A stretch of DNA of 64,000 bases from Sphingomonas sp. (lineage in GTDB: Bacteria; Pseudomonadota; Alphaproteobacteria; Sphingomonadales; Sphingomonadaceae). The translations under genes and the position numbers were made by a program. Location: the NCBI GenBank assembly GCA_013816595.1, contig JACDEB010000002.1, forward strand, positions 1-64,000, written 5' to 3'. Under the pieces are notes generated by a model that did not search any database, was not told where the DNA came from, and worked only from the letters and a program-made list of their open reading frames with translations. Below are positions 44,531-53,478 of this stretch, one piece after another (position 1 is the stretch's first letter; every line of letters starts with the position of its first letter).

Positions 44531-45068
44531 GGCCAAATCATCGGACAAGGTGACAATCAAGAAATACGCCAACCGGCGGCTTTATGACACGGAAAGTTCG
44601 GCATACATCACGCTCGACCGATTGGCGCAAATGGTCCGCGACGGGCGCGAGTTCGAGGTGGTCGACGCCAAGAGCGGCGATGACATCACCCGTCACGTGC
44701 TGACGCAGATCATCGTCGATGAGGAAGCGCGCGGCTCGACCATGCTGCCGCTCAATTTCCTCAAACAGATCATCGGTCTCTACGGCAATTCGATGCAGAA
44801 CTTCGTGCCTCAATATCTCGAGGCTGCAATGGATGCGTTGAAGCGCAACCAAAGCGCCGCGCGCGATGCCTTTGGCGCCAATATGTTCGCCGAAATCGCC
44901 AAGAAGAATATGACGATGTTCGAGGAAGCGGCGCAGGCACTACGCGGCAAGCCGATGGGCAATGCCGATCCCAAATCCGAACCCGCGGCCGCGCCCAAAG
45001 ACGACATGGGCGCGCTTCGTGCGGAACTTGCCGCGCTTCAGGCCAAAGTCGACAAGCTGGGCCGTTGA
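44529..45068 (+). CDS. phaR: polyhydroxyalkanoate synthesis repressor PhaR
   Basis: This 179-residue protein has the PHB_acc_N DNA-binding domain (VTIKKYANRRLYDTESSAYITLDRLAQMVRDGREFEVVDAKSGDDITR) and a PHB-binding region (IIVDEEARGSTMLPLNFLKQIIGLYG). Its C-terminus is charged with a short coiled coil. PhaR binds nascent PHA granules and represses phasin genes. GGAG lies 6 bases before ATG 44529. It is divergent from a PhaC-like gene and close to phaZ. Confidence 0.93.
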   Translation: MAKSSDKVTIKKYANRRLYDTESSAYITLDRLAQMVRDGREFEVVDAKSGDDITRHVLTQIIVDEEARGSTMLPLNFLKQIIGLYGNSMQNFVPQYLEAAMDALKRNQSAARDAFGANMFAEIAKKNMTMFEEAAQALRGKPMGNADPKSEPAAAPKDDMGALRAELAALQAKVDKLGR

Positions 45069-45070
45069 TC

Positions 45071-45550
45071 ATGCGTTTATGGTGTGCGTCGACTGCGGCT
45101 CTGGTTCTTCCCTGCTCGGCATTTGCGCAGTCGCCCGCGCCGACCACCGTCCAGCCCGCTTATGATTACAGCATCGCCAATCCGGTTGCCGGACGCTGGC
45201 ATTATGCCCCGACCACCACCGGCAGCGCGGCCAGCTTTGGCGATGGCGCGGCGCGCCCGCTGCTGACCCTGACGTGCGTCCGGTCGATCCGGCGCATCAG
45301 CATTGCTCGCCCGGCGCTTGGTGCGGCGCCATATTTGATGGTGTGGACCAGCGCCGAACGTCGCAACGTGCCGGCCAGTTTCAATCCCGCGACCGGCCTC
45401 ATCAGCGCTGATCTTGGCGCCTACGACCGATTGTTCGATTCGCTCGCCTTCAGCCGCGGCCGATTAGCGATCGGGCCAAGCAACGCCGGCGCATTGGTGG
45501 CGCCGGTGTGGCCCGACATCATCCGAGTTATTGAGGATTGCCGCAGCTGA
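45071..45550 (+). CDS. hypothetical secreted protein
   Basis: This 159-residue protein starts MRLWCASTAALVLPCSAFAQS, a clear signal peptide with a cut after FAQ. The mature part has an even mix of small residues and beta-prone stretches (GRWHYAPTTTGSAASFGDG, then LTLTCVRSIRRISIARP), plus a Cys near 90 and another close to the end (EDCRS) that may pair. No known domain was recognised. ATG 45071 lies 2 bases after the phaR stop codon (45066-45068), so they are probably co-transcribed. Confidence 0.65.
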   Translation: MRLWCASTAALVLPCSAFAQSPAPTTVQPAYDYSIANPVAGRWHYAPTTTGSAASFGDGAARPLLTLTCVRSIRRISIARPALGAAPYLMVWTSAERRNVPASFNPATGLISADLGAYDRLFDSLAFSRGRLAIGPSNAGALVAPVWPDIIRVIEDCRS

Positions 45551-45660
45551 ACCAGGGCCTGGTTCGGGCAAGCGCAAGAGAATTGCCGATTATTCACCTC
45601 ATTTCAAGTCTTGAAAGTGCGGCCAATCCGACTCATCATGGTATTCGCAATCACGCAGCG

Positions 45661-45674
45661 AAAGGAGGTGATCC
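45661..45674 (+). promoter_or_regulatory. extended Shine-Dalgarno complementary to the 16S rRNA tail
   Basis: AAAGGAGGTGATCC is complementary over 14 bases to the usual 3' end of 16S rRNA (GGATCACCTCCTTT). It is far longer than the ordinary 5-7 base SD and sits 7 bases (from AGGAGG) before ATG 45676. Its first part (45662-45670) is also exactly complementary to 45745-45753. Confidence 0.75.
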
Positions 45675-45675
45675 G

Positions 45676-45726
45676 ATGTCTCATGGTTCAGCAGAGAGGT
45701 CGGAGGAGGTCGTTCGTAGGCGCTAG
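45676..45726 (+). CDS. 16-residue small ORF with a very strong ribosome-binding site
   Basis: The peptide is MSHGSAERSEEVVRRR, followed by TAG. It is too short for homology claims, but the perfect SD and normal spacing suggest it is translated or acts as a ribosome-loading leader. It lies in a 340-base gap between a secreted protein and the histone-like gene, just before an anti-SD sequence and a terminator-like hairpin. Confidence 0.45.
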   Translation: MSHGSAERSEEVVRRR

Positions 45727-45744
45727 GCGCTGGCGAATGGTTGG

Positions 45745-45753
45745 CACCTCCTT
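45745..45753 (+). promoter_or_regulatory. anti-Shine-Dalgarno element CACCTCCTT
   Basis: CACCTCCTT matches the reverse complement of 45662-45670 over 9 bases, and its ACCTCC core can also pair with GGAGGT at 45705-45710. The two pairings exclude each other, which would allow switching of the upstream ribosome-binding site. Confidence 0.45.
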
Positions 45754-45768
45754 CCGCTGACCATGTCG

Positions 45769-45800
45769 AAGGGCATCGCTGCTGAGCAGCGGTGCCCTTT
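45769..45800 (+). terminator. terminator-like hairpin of the small-ORF locus
   Basis: AAGGGCATCGCTG and CAGCGGTGCCCTT form a 13-bp stem with one G-U pair and an 7-base loop (CTGAG region), followed by T and AAC. It separates the small ORF from the histone-like gene. The U-tract is short. Confidence 0.65.
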
Positions 45801-45890
45801 AACATGTCTGGTTTTTGCGCGCCGCAACGGGCATTAGGGATCTTGTTACGGTTTTGAAGTGTTCTTTCTTGCGCAACAGGGAGCGAATTC

Positions 45891-46457
45891 ATGGCGAAAA
45901 CCACGACTAAACGGACCATTAGGACGGCCACCAAAAAATCGCCGTCGAAAGCCAAGCCGAAAACCCGCAGCCCGGCGAAGTCGAAAAAGAGCAGCACCGT
46001 CGACAAGATCGCCAAGGCGGCGATGAGCAAGGAAATGCTCGCCGCCGGACTCACCGCGGCGGCAGCGGCGATTGCCGCAAGCCCCAAGGCCCGCAAAGCC
46101 ATTCGCGACGCCGGCATGGATGCCGCTGATACTGCTTCCAGTGCTGCATCGAGCATGATGTCGAGCGCCACCAAATTGGGTGCGCTGATCGCCGAAGCGG
46201 TGGCCGATGCCGCACAGCGCGTGATGTCGGGCAAATGGGCCGAGGATCTGCCCGGAATGCCGCAACGTGGGACAAGCCGCAGCGCAGCGAAGAAGCCCGC
46301 CGCGCGCAAGAAAACGGCGACTCGCAAAAAACCCGCTGCTCGCAAAAAGACGGCGGCGAAAATCGGGGCCGCGTCGACTGCCAGAAAATCGCCGGCGAAA
46401 AAGCGCTCGACCGCGCGCAAGCCGGCGGCGCGCAAAGCGGCACCCAAGACGCCGTAA
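45891..46457 (+). CDS. Lys/Ala-rich protein with a histone H1-like tail (possible PhaF-type phasin)
   Basis: This 188-residue basic protein has a Lys-rich N-terminus. A central Ala-rich helical segment (about 38-110: IAKAAMSKEMLAAGLTAAAAAIAASP, then ADTASSAASSMMSSATKLGALIAEAVADAAQRV) is followed by a C-terminal tail of KKPAARKK-type repeats. AlgP/H1-like proteins bind DNA through such tails. The order helix-plus-tail also recalls PhaF phasins, and the surrounding phaR, phaC-like and phaZ genes support that, but no phasin motif is certain. Confidence 0.7.
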   Translation: MAKTTTKRTIRTATKKSPSKAKPKTRSPAKSKKSSTVDKIAKAAMSKEMLAAGLTAAAAAIAASPKARKAIRDAGMDAADTASSAASSMMSSATKLGALIAEAVADAAQRVMSGKWAEDLPGMPQRGTSRSAAKKPAARKKTATRKKPAARKKTAAKIGAASTARKSPAKKRSTARKPAARKAAPKTP

Positions 46458-46468
46458 CGTTAACGTTT

Positions 46469-48250
46469 CTACGCGGCGCGATGCTCGAACTGGAGTCGGG
46501 CGAGCCGCGCGTAGAGCCCGCCTTCGGCGCTGAGGCTGGAATGTGTTCCTTCCTCGACGATCTTGCCGTGGTCCATGACCACGATCCGGTCGGCGGCGCG
46601 GACCGTCGCTAGGCGGTGGGCGATGACGATGGTGGTGCGGTCGGCCATCAACCGGTCGAGCGCGTCCTGGACCAGGCGCTCGCTTTCGGCGTCGAGCGCC
46701 GAGGTCGCTTCGTCGAGCAACAGCAAGGGTGCATCGCGGAGCAGCGCCCGGGCGATCGCGATGCGCTGGCGCTGTCCGCCCGACAGGCGCGCGCCCCCTT
46801 CGCCCATGATGGTGTCGAGTCCGTCGGGCAGCTTGCGCAGGAATTCTTCGGCATGGGCGTCGCTCGACGCCTTCCACAATTGTTCGTCGCTGGCGTCCCA
46901 ATTGCCATAGCGCAGATTGTCGCGAGCAGTCCCGGCGAACAAGGATGTGTCCTGCGGGACCATTGCGATGCGCTGGCGGATGTCGGCCGGGTCGGCGTCT
47001 TTCAAATCGACTCCGTCCATCAGCACCCGGCCGTTCTGCGGGTCGTAAAAGCGCTCGGCGAGCTGGAACAAGGTGGTCTTTCCGGCGCCCGACGGACCGA
47101 CCAGTGCGAGCCGTTCGCGGGGTCGTACCGAAAGGCTGAAATCGTCCAGCGCCGAAGTTTCCTTGCGCGTCGGATAATGGAAGGTGACATGGTCGAACGA
47201 CAGTTCGCCGCGTGGCGGGTCGGGTAGCGCGGCGGGATTGGCGGGGGCCTCGATGTCGGGCTTTGCGTCGAGCAATTCGCCGAGCCGTTCCGACGCCCCC
47301 GATGCGCGCAGAAGGTCGCCATAGACTTCGGATAAGGCCCCGAACGCACCGGCGAGCAGTCCGCCGTAGAGCACGAACGCGGCGATCGTCCCGCCGCTCA
47401 TCCGCCCGGCGGAAACGTCGATCGCGCCCTGCCAGATGATCATGATGATCGCTCCGAACAGCAGGAAAATGACGATCGCGGTCATGATCGCTCGAAGGAA
47501 CATGCGTTTCTTGGCGGTCGAGAAGACGCGTTCGACCGAGTCGGTGAAGCGAAGTGTCTCGCGGCCCTGCTGGTTGAACGCCTGGACGATCTTCATCGCT
47601 CCGAGCACTTCGCTGGTGACTGCTCCGACATCGGCGATCCGGTCCTGGCTCTGGATCGAGATGGCACGGACCTTGCGCCCGACGATGGTGATCGGGATCA
47701 CGACCAGCGGAACGCCGAGCAGGAGCATCGCGGCGAGCTTGGGCGAAAGCGCGAACAGGATGATGATGCACGCCGTGCCCATGACCAGGTTGCGCAGAGC
47801 GACCGACAAGGTGGTGCCGACGACCTGTTCGATGATCGTCGTATCGACCGTGATCCGGCTGGTGATTTCCGCCGGGCGGTTTTCTTCGAAGAAACCGGGC
47901 GAGAGGCGCAGCAGGTTGCGATGCACTGCGAGCCTGATGTCGGCGACGGTGCGCTCACCAAGCCAGGAGACGAAATAGAATCGGGTTGCGGTGGCGATCG
48001 CCATCACCCCGACCAGAAGGAGCAGATATTCGAACCAGCGGGCGATGCTGGGGCCGCTCCCGCCGCCGTTGCCGAAGCCCTTGTCGATGATCAGCTTGAA
48101 CGCATAAGGAACGCCCGAGGTCGCTCCCGCGGCGACTGCCAGCGCCAGTCCGGCAATCGCGATCCGGCCCGGATAGGCCAGTGCGAACGACCACACCATG
48201 CGCAGGTTCTTGAGCGACTTGCCCTTGGGGCGGTTGGGGACGTTGGACAT
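46469..48250 (-). CDS. ABC exporter, MsbA/LmrA-like (fused TMD-NBD)
   Basis: This 593-residue protein has six membrane helices (about residues 25-320) and a C-terminal ATPase. The ATPase shows Walker A GPSGAGKTTLF, the Q-loop, signature LSGGQRQRIAIARAL, Walker B LLLLDEATSALD and the switch His in VIAHRLAT. It works as a homodimeric exporter of lipids, drugs or peptides. It is divergent from phaZ and convergent with the histone-like gene, 11 bases apart. The substrate is unknown. Confidence 0.92.
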   Translation of the reverse strand: MSNVPNRPKGKSLKNLRMVWSFALAYPGRIAIAGLALAVAAGATSGVPYAFKLIIDKGFGNGGGSGPSIARWFEYLLLLVGVMAIATATRFYFVSWLGERTVADIRLAVHRNLLRLSPGFFEENRPAEITSRITVDTTIIEQVVGTTLSVALRNLVMGTACIIILFALSPKLAAMLLLGVPLVVIPITIVGRKVRAISIQSQDRIADVGAVTSEVLGAMKIVQAFNQQGRETLRFTDSVERVFSTAKKRMFLRAIMTAIVIFLLFGAIIMIIWQGAIDVSAGRMSGGTIAAFVLYGGLLAGAFGALSEVYGDLLRASGASERLGELLDAKPDIEAPANPAALPDPPRGELSFDHVTFHYPTRKETSALDDFSLSVRPRERLALVGPSGAGKTTLFQLAERFYDPQNGRVLMDGVDLKDADPADIRQRIAMVPQDTSLFAGTARDNLRYGNWDASDEQLWKASSDAHAEEFLRKLPDGLDTIMGEGGARLSGGQRQRIAIARALLRDAPLLLLDEATSALDAESERLVQDALDRLMADRTTIVIAHRLATVRAADRIVVMDHGKIVEEGTHSSLSAEGGLYARLARLQFEHRAA

Positions 48251-48382
48251 GGTTCACGCGCCTAGCAGTGTGGCTCGCGCGTCTCAATTGCCGCAATGCG
48301 GCTTTTGCACTGCAACATCTGCTTGTCATCGGCCCGAACCACCGCCACATTGGTTTCTTCCCGAAACTGGTGGTGGATGTGG

Positions 48383-49612
48383 ATGCTCTACGACGCATAT
48401 GAAGTTCAGCGCTCACTCCTGACCGGGGCGAGCAGGCTCGCCGGACTCGGGGCTGGCTGGCTCAGCAATCCCGCTAATCCGTTCGCTTATTCCTCCGCCG
48501 GGCCGCTGGTTTCGGCCAGCCTCGAAGTCTTCGCCCATGCCGCCGCGCCGCGCGGCAAGCCCAAATTCGGTATCGACAGCGTGAAAATCGGCCGCAAATC
48601 GGTCGCCGTCCGCGAGCAAACCGCCGTCGCCAAGCCGTTTGGCAACCTCAAGCATTTCGTCAAATCCGGGGTCGCTGCCGGACCGCCGCTGGTCATCGTT
48701 GCGCCGATGAGCGGCCATTATGCGACCTTGTTGCGCGGGACCGTCGAGCGGCTGCTGCCGAAGCAGGACGTCTACATTACAGACTGGGCCGACGCCAAGC
48801 TGGTGCCATCGTCCAAGGGCCGCTTCGATCTCGACGATTATATCGATTATGTGATCGAATTTCTCGATCATGTCGGTCAGACGACCGGCCAGCGCCCGCA
48901 TCTGCTCGCGGTGTGCCAGCCGTCGGTTCCGGCCTTCGCTGCAACCGCGATCATGGCGGCGAACAAGGACCAGTGGCGCCCGGCGACCCTGACCATGATG
49001 GGCGGGCCGATCGACACGCGCGAGGCACCGACCGCGGTCAACACTCTTGCCACCCAGCGGCCGCACAGCTGGTTCCAGCAAAATGTCATCGCCACCGTGC
49101 CGATGATCTACGCCGGTGCCGGACGGAAGGTCTATCCCGGCTTCCTCCAGCTCGCCGGCTTCATGACCATGAACCTCGGGTCGCACCTCATCAGCCATTG
49201 GGAAATGTTCAAGCACCTCGTCGTCGGCGATGATGAAGGCGCCGACGCGACCCGCGACTTCTACGACGAATATCGGTCGGTCTGCGACATGACCGCCGAA
49301 TTCTATTTGCAGACGGTCGATGTAGTTTTTCAGCGCCACTTGCTGCCCAAGGGCAAGCTCAAGCACCGTGGCAAGCTGGTCGATCCAACCGCGATCCGCG
49401 ACACGGCGATCCTGGCCATCGAAGGCGAGCGCGACGATATTTCAGGGATTGGCCAGACCAAGGCCGGACTGACCTTGGCGACCAAGCTGGCGCCGGCCAA
49501 AAAGCAGTATCTGATGGCCAAGGACGTCGGCCATTACGGCATCTTCAACGGCCGCAAATGGCGCGAGATGATCGCCCCCGCGGTCGAGGCATTCATCGCG
49601 AAGAATGGCTAG
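48383..49612 (+). CDS. phaZ: intracellular polyhydroxyalkanoate depolymerase
   Basis: This 409-residue protein starts MLYDAYEVQRSLLTGASRLAGL and has PLVIVAPMSGHYATLLRGTVERLLP, ITDWADAKLVP, YVIEFLDHVGQTTGQRPHLLAVCQPSVPAF and DVGHYGIFNG near the end. The Cys in AVCQPS is the nucleophile of the intracellular PhaZ family, and the His is in GHYGIF. It mobilises stored PHA. In-frame ATG 48377 or further upstream are alternatives. It converges on the DUF4126 gene with a 4-base overlap. Confidence 0.93.
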   Translation: MLYDAYEVQRSLLTGASRLAGLGAGWLSNPANPFAYSSAGPLVSASLEVFAHAAAPRGKPKFGIDSVKIGRKSVAVREQTAVAKPFGNLKHFVKSGVAAGPPLVIVAPMSGHYATLLRGTVERLLPKQDVYITDWADAKLVPSSKGRFDLDDYIDYVIEFLDHVGQTTGQRPHLLAVCQPSVPAFAATAIMAANKDQWRPATLTMMGGPIDTREAPTAVNTLATQRPHSWFQQNVIATVPMIYAGAGRKVYPGFLQLAGFMTMNLGSHLISHWEMFKHLVVGDDEGADATRDFYDEYRSVCDMTAEFYLQTVDVVFQRHLLPKGKLKHRGKLVDPTAIRDTAILAIEGERDDISGIGQTKAGLTLATKLAPAKKQYLMAKDVGHYGIFNGRKWREMIAPAVEAFIAKNG

Positions 49613-50250
49613 TTCGGTGGAGTCGCCTCCTTCGTCGGGGTGACATTCGTCATCGGCTGCGGCGGGACGATCCGGTCCATCACCCGGCCGATGAAGCGTC
49701 GCGCTTTCCACACCAGCCATAGCGACAGCAGGACCAGGATCGCGGCGATCAGCGCGGCGGCGATGGGATTGGCGATGGCCAGCGCGAGAAGGCCGCCGGT
49801 CGTCACGTCCTCGACGGTCGAGACGACGACGTTGCTGAACGGTTCGGGGCTGGCATTGACCAGGGTCCGCGCGCCCGCCTTGCCGGCATGGGCGAGGAAC
49901 GCCGCGCCGCCGCCGAGCAGGAAGCTTGCGACCTGCCATCCGGTGTCGCCGCTGTCGACGATCGCAAGGCTGAGCAGCGCCCCGCCGAGCGGCCGGATGA
50001 CGCTGTGAACCGCGTCCCAGGCGCTATCGACCCAGGCGATCTTGTCGGCGAAGAATTCGGCCAAAGTGCCGACGCCCGCGGCGCCGATCACCCACCAGCT
50101 GCCGATCACGTCGAGCTGGTGCAAATGGCCGGGCAAGGCGATCCAGCCGAAGTGCATCGCCAGACCGGTGACGAGGGTCACCAGATACAGCCGCCACCCG
50201 GCGAGCAGGCTGGTCGATGCGGCCAGCGCGATGAGTTCTGTGGCGCCCAT
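49609..50250 (-). CDS. DUF4126 membrane protein
   Basis: This 213-residue protein has about five membrane helices and starts MGATELIALAASTSLLAGWRLYLVTLVTGLAM. DUF4126 blocks are GVGTLAEFFADKIAWVDSAWDAVHSVIRPLGGALLSLAI and LLGGGAAFLAHAGKAG. The function is unknown. The ATG overlaps the preceding SnoaL-like stop codon (TGATG), so it is coupled to that gene. Confidence 0.85.
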   Translation of the reverse strand: MGATELIALAASTSLLAGWRLYLVTLVTGLAMHFGWIALPGHLHQLDVIGSWWVIGAAGVGTLAEFFADKIAWVDSAWDAVHSVIRPLGGALLSLAIVDSGDTGWQVASFLLGGGAAFLAHAGKAGARTLVNASPEPFSNVVVSTVEDVTTGGLLALAIANPIAAALIAAILVLLSLWLVWKARRFIGRVMDRIVPPQPMTNVTPTKEATPPN

Positions 50251-50633
50251 CAGCCGCCGACCGCCTTTTGCCACTCATGGGTGTCGGTGAATTGCTCGAA
50301 ATGGGTGATCCGGTCGCCCTCAACGGTGGCGAGATGGGCGAAAGGGGTTTCCAGCGGGCCCGCGGCGGTCCGCCCGCGATAAAAGCCGAGTGCGATCGCG
50401 CGATTTTCGCCGACCGGGACGATCTCGTCCGGAACCGCGGTGAAATCCTGGACGTCGCGCCCGATTGGCCCGAAGACCTTTTCGGCGACTTCTCCAAGCC
50501 CGCGATAGGTGCCGCCGTAGGGACCGCCAGCCGCCTCGACCCAATGAGTATCGCCAATCAATCCGCCAAGCGCATCTCCGTCGCCAGCAGCGAAGGCGTC
50601 GTACAATTTCGAAAGTATCGCGCTTGCCGTCAT
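50250..50633 (-). CDS. SnoaL-like/NTF2-fold protein
   Basis: This 127-residue protein shows the NTF2-like pattern: ILSKLYDAFAAGDGDALGGLIGDTHWVEAAGG, then ETPFAHLATVEGDRITHFEQFTDTHEW. Such proteins are small isomerases or binding proteins. It sits between DUF4126 and the thiolase gene on the same strand. The catalytic role is not predictable. Confidence 0.85.
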   Translation of the reverse strand: MTASAILSKLYDAFAAGDGDALGGLIGDTHWVEAAGGPYGGTYRGLGEVAEKVFGPIGRDVQDFTAVPDEIVPVGENRAIALGFYRGRTAAGPLETPFAHLATVEGDRITHFEQFTDTHEWQKAVGG

Positions 50634-50648
50634 CGGACAACTCCCTTG

Positions 50649-51827
50649 TTACAAGACCTCGAACAGGCCCGCCGCGCCCATGCCGCCGCCGACGCACATG
50701 GTGACGACGACGTATTTGACGCCGCGGCGCTTGCCTTCGATCAGTGCGTGGCCGGTCATTCGCGCGCCACTCATGCCGTACGGATGGCCGATCGAAATCG
50801 AGCCGCCGTTGACGTTGAGGCGGTCGTCGGGAATGCCGAGCTGCTCGGCGCTGTAGATGACCTGGACCGCAAACGCCTCGTTTAATTCCCACAGTCCGAT
50901 GTCATTGGCCTTGAGGTCGAACCGATCGAGCAGCTTGGTCACTGCAGCGACCGGTCCGATGCCCATTTCGTCGGGCTCGGTCCCGGCCACAGCCATGCCG
51001 ACGTAGCGGCCCATTGGTGTTAGCCCGCGCTTCTCCGCCACTTTGGCTTCCATTAGGATCGAGGCCGAGCTTCCGTCCGACAACTGGCTGGCGTTGCCTG
51101 CGGTGATGGAAGTTTCGGGGCCGAGGACGGGGATGAGCGCCGACAGCCCCTCGAGGGTGGTATCGGCGCGATTGCCTTCATCCTTGCTCAGCGTGATCTC
51201 GCGCTGCGAGACGTTGCCGGTTTCCTTGTCCTTGATCATCATCGTGGTGGTGACCGGCACAATCTCGTCATCGAAACGGCCAGCGGCCTGCGCCGCTGCG
51301 GTGCGTTGCTGCGAGCGCAATGCATATTCGTCCTGGCGTTCGCGGCTGATGCCGTAGCGGCGGGTGACCGTCTCTGCTGTCTGAAGCATCGGCATATAGA
51401 CATGCTTGTGCTTCGCCTGGAGCGCCGGATCCATGGCGATGCGCATCTCCGGCGTCTGGACCATCGAGACCGAATCCTGTCCGCCCGCGGCGACGATGTC
51501 CATGCGGTCGGTAATGATCTGCTTGGCGGCGGTGGCGATGGCCATCAGCCCGGACGAGCATTGGCGATCGATCGTCATTCCCGAAACGGTGACCGGGCAG
51601 CCGGCGCGGAGTGCGACCAGTCGGCCGATATTGCCGAATTGCGTCCCCTGGGTCAGCACCGCGCCCCACACGACATCCTCAATCTCGCCGGCTTCGATCC
51701 CGGCGCGCTCGATCGCGGGGGTCAGCGAAAAGGCACCCAAAGTCGCGCCCGGCGTGGCGTTGAAGGCGCCTTTGTAGGCGCGGCCAATCGGGGTTCGGGC
51801 GGTGGAAACAATGACTGCGTCGCGCAT
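50649..51827 (-). CDS. acetyl-CoA C-acyltransferase (thiolase)
   Basis: This 392-residue protein has [12 protein letters not shown] (nucleophile Cys about residue 88), [25 protein letters not shown] (His about 348) and [18 protein letters not shown] (Cys about 379). These are the complete catalytic set. Tail [20 protein letters not shown] is typical. It probably serves beta-oxidation and may also complete phenylacetyl-CoA degradation. It lies between a SnoaL-like gene and a MaoC hydratase gene on the same strand. Confidence 0.93.
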   Translation of the reverse strand: MRDAVIVSTARTPIGRAYKGAFNATPGATLGAFSLTPAIERAGIEAGEIEDVVWGAVLTQGTQFGNIGRLVALRAGCPVTVSGMTIDRQCSSGLMAIATAAKQIITDRMDIVAAGGQDSVSMVQTPEMRIAMDPALQAKHKHVYMPMLQTAETVTRRYGISRERQDEYALRSQQRTAAAQAAGRFDDEIVPVTTTMMIKDKETGNVSQREITLSKDEGNRADTTLEGLSALIPVLGPETSITAGNASQLSDGSSASILMEAKVAEKRGLTPMGRYVGMAVAGTEPDEMGIGPVAAVTKLLDRFDLKANDIGLWELNEAFAVQVIYSAEQLGIPDDRLNVNGGSISIGHPYGMSGARMTGHALIEGKRRGVKYVVVTMCVGGGMGAAGLFEVL

Positions 51828-51840
51828 TCGAAATACTCCC

Positions 51841-52296
51841 TCAAACGACCATCAGGCCAAGCCACAAAGCGGTCAAGGCGGGCTTGTCCTCGCCCTCGAT
51901 CTCAACCGTAACCCGGTGGCGCATCAAAACCCTTCCCGGCCCTTTCTCCGCGACCGAGTCAAGCGCGAAGCGCCCGCGGACCCGCTTTCCAGCACTCACC
52001 GGGGCGAGGAAGCGAACTTCCTCAAGCCCGTAGTTGATCGCCATCTTGAGGCTGTCGGGCAGCAGCATCGCCTCCGCCCCCATCCGCGACAGCAGCGACA
52101 GGGTCAGGAAACCGTGGGCGATGGTACCGCCAAATGGGGTCGCCGCAGCGGCAGCCGGATCGATGTGGATGAACTGGCGGTCTTCGGTCGCCTCGGCGAA
52201 AGCGTCGATCCGGTCCTGGCCGATTGCGATCCACGACGAAAAGCCAATTTCCTGACCGATCCGCGAGCGGATATCATCCAGTGTTGTAACCGGCAT
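51841..52296 (-). CDS. MaoC family dehydratase
   Basis: This 151-residue hotdog protein has the (R)-hydratase motif [40 protein letters not shown], with catalytic Asp and His in the D-x5-H pattern. It hydrates trans-enoyl-CoA to (R)-3-hydroxyacyl-CoA, which can feed PHA synthesis. Its ATG overlaps the upstream mscS stop codon (TGATG), and it precedes the thiolase by 13 bases. Confidence 0.9.
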   Translation of the reverse strand: MPVTTLDDIRSRIGQEIGFSSWIAIGQDRIDAFAEATEDRQFIHIDPAAAAATPFGGTIAHGFLTLSLLSRMGAEAMLLPDSLKMAINYGLEEVRFLAPVSAGKRVRGRFALDSVAEKGPGRVLMRHRVTVEIEGEDKPALTALWLGLMVV

Positions 52297-53441
52297 CAGG
52301 CTTTGGTCTTGCGCTTTTTGACCGCTGCGGCCGTTGCGGCGGCGGGGGTGGCATAGGGCATGACCATGGTCCCGTCGGGGGCCGCGGTGAAGGTTGTCTG
52401 GGTCGGGTAGGCCAGATCGATGCCGTTCTTCGCGAACAAAGTCACAAGCCCGAGGCAGATGTCGGAGCGGTGCTTGGCGAGCGTGTCGAAATCGATCGAG
52501 CGATCATCATAGACCAGTTCATATTCGATCCCGCTCGCGCCGAGCGCCTTGATGCAGCAACGCACCATCCGGCAGCTGCTGACCGCTTTGACCGAATCCT
52601 CGGCGATGTTGGGCATCAGCGCGAGCTTTTCGGGTGGTGTGTGATGGACGATCGCGAACGTCAGCCAGGTCCGCCGGGCGCGAGCGCTGGCGAGATTGTG
52701 GATCTGAAGGTCGAGCAAATTCTTGTTCGACATGATCACCTGCTCGCCGCCCTGGGCGCGGACGCGCGTGGTCTTGAGGCCGATCTGCTCGACAGTTCCG
52801 GTGGTGTCGCCGAAGCGGATCGTGTCGCCACGCCGGAACGGCCGGTCGAAAACAATGCTCAGCGCCGCGAACAGGTCCGAAAAAATGCCCTGGGCGGCAA
52901 GACCGATGGCAATGCCGCCAATGCCCAGCCCCGCGACAAGGGTGGTGACGTTGACCCCGAGATTGTCGAGGATGAAGATGGCGGCAAGCGCGAATGCAGT
53001 GACGCTGACCAGGACCCGGACGATCGACATTGCATTGCCAAGCGTGGTCTCGCCGGGTTCGTCGCCGACCCGGTGGCGCAAGCTGCCCATCACCAGTTCG
53101 CGCACCCACACCGCCATCTGGATCGCGAAGGCGATGATGAAGATGATGTTGACCGCGCGGTCGATCTGGCTGGGAATTGCGGCGTAGCTGGCGACGATCT
53201 CGAGCGCGGCGGCGACCATGAAGATGATCCCGGTCTTGGCCAAAACCGCGCCGATAATGCCCTTCCAGTTGACGCAATTGGGATGCCGCTCGGCGATTTT
53301 CTCGCCGACCATGCGCAGGATCAGCATGAGCGCGACAATTGCCGCCGCGACCAGGCCGCCAAGGATCAGCGCGCCGCGATTGTCGGCCAGCCATTCGATC
53401 AGGCTGCGGGTGTTTTGGAGGGGGTCGATGCTGGCCTTCAC
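52296..53441 (-). CDS. mechanosensitive channel, MscS family
   Basis: This 381-residue protein has N-terminal membrane helices. The MscS pore helix and beta domain are in VTTLVAGLGIGGIAIGLAAQGIFSDLFAALSIVFDRPFRRGDTIRFGD and TGTVEQIGLKTTRVRAQGGEQVIMSNKNLL. It would release osmolytes under hypo-osmotic shock. It starts at GTG 53441 after AGGG. It is the first gene of the run MscS-MaoC-thiolase-SnoaL-DUF4126. Confidence 0.9.
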   Translation of the reverse strand: MKASIDPLQNTRSLIEWLADNRGALILGGLVAAAIVALMLILRMVGEKIAERHPNCVNWKGIIGAVLAKTGIIFMVAAALEIVASYAAIPSQIDRAVNIIFIIAFAIQMAVWVRELVMGSLRHRVGDEPGETTLGNAMSIVRVLVSVTAFALAAIFILDNLGVNVTTLVAGLGIGGIAIGLAAQGIFSDLFAALSIVFDRPFRRGDTIRFGDTTGTVEQIGLKTTRVRAQGGEQVIMSNKNLLDLQIHNLASARARRTWLTFAIVHHTPPEKLALMPNIAEDSVKAVSSCRMVRCCIKALGASGIEYELVYDDRSIDFDTLAKHRSDICLGLVTLFAKNGIDLAYPTQTTFTAAPDGTMVMPYATPAAATAAAVKKRKTKA

Positions 53442-53478
53442 TTCGCCCTAGTGGCGTTCGGCGGCGGCCGGATCAACC

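Noticed and set aside
45846-47771. A 641-codon open frame on the minus strand
   Set aside because: It overlaps the ABC exporter and the histone-like gene in another frame, is Arg/Pro-rich and has no motifs; a GC-rich shadow.
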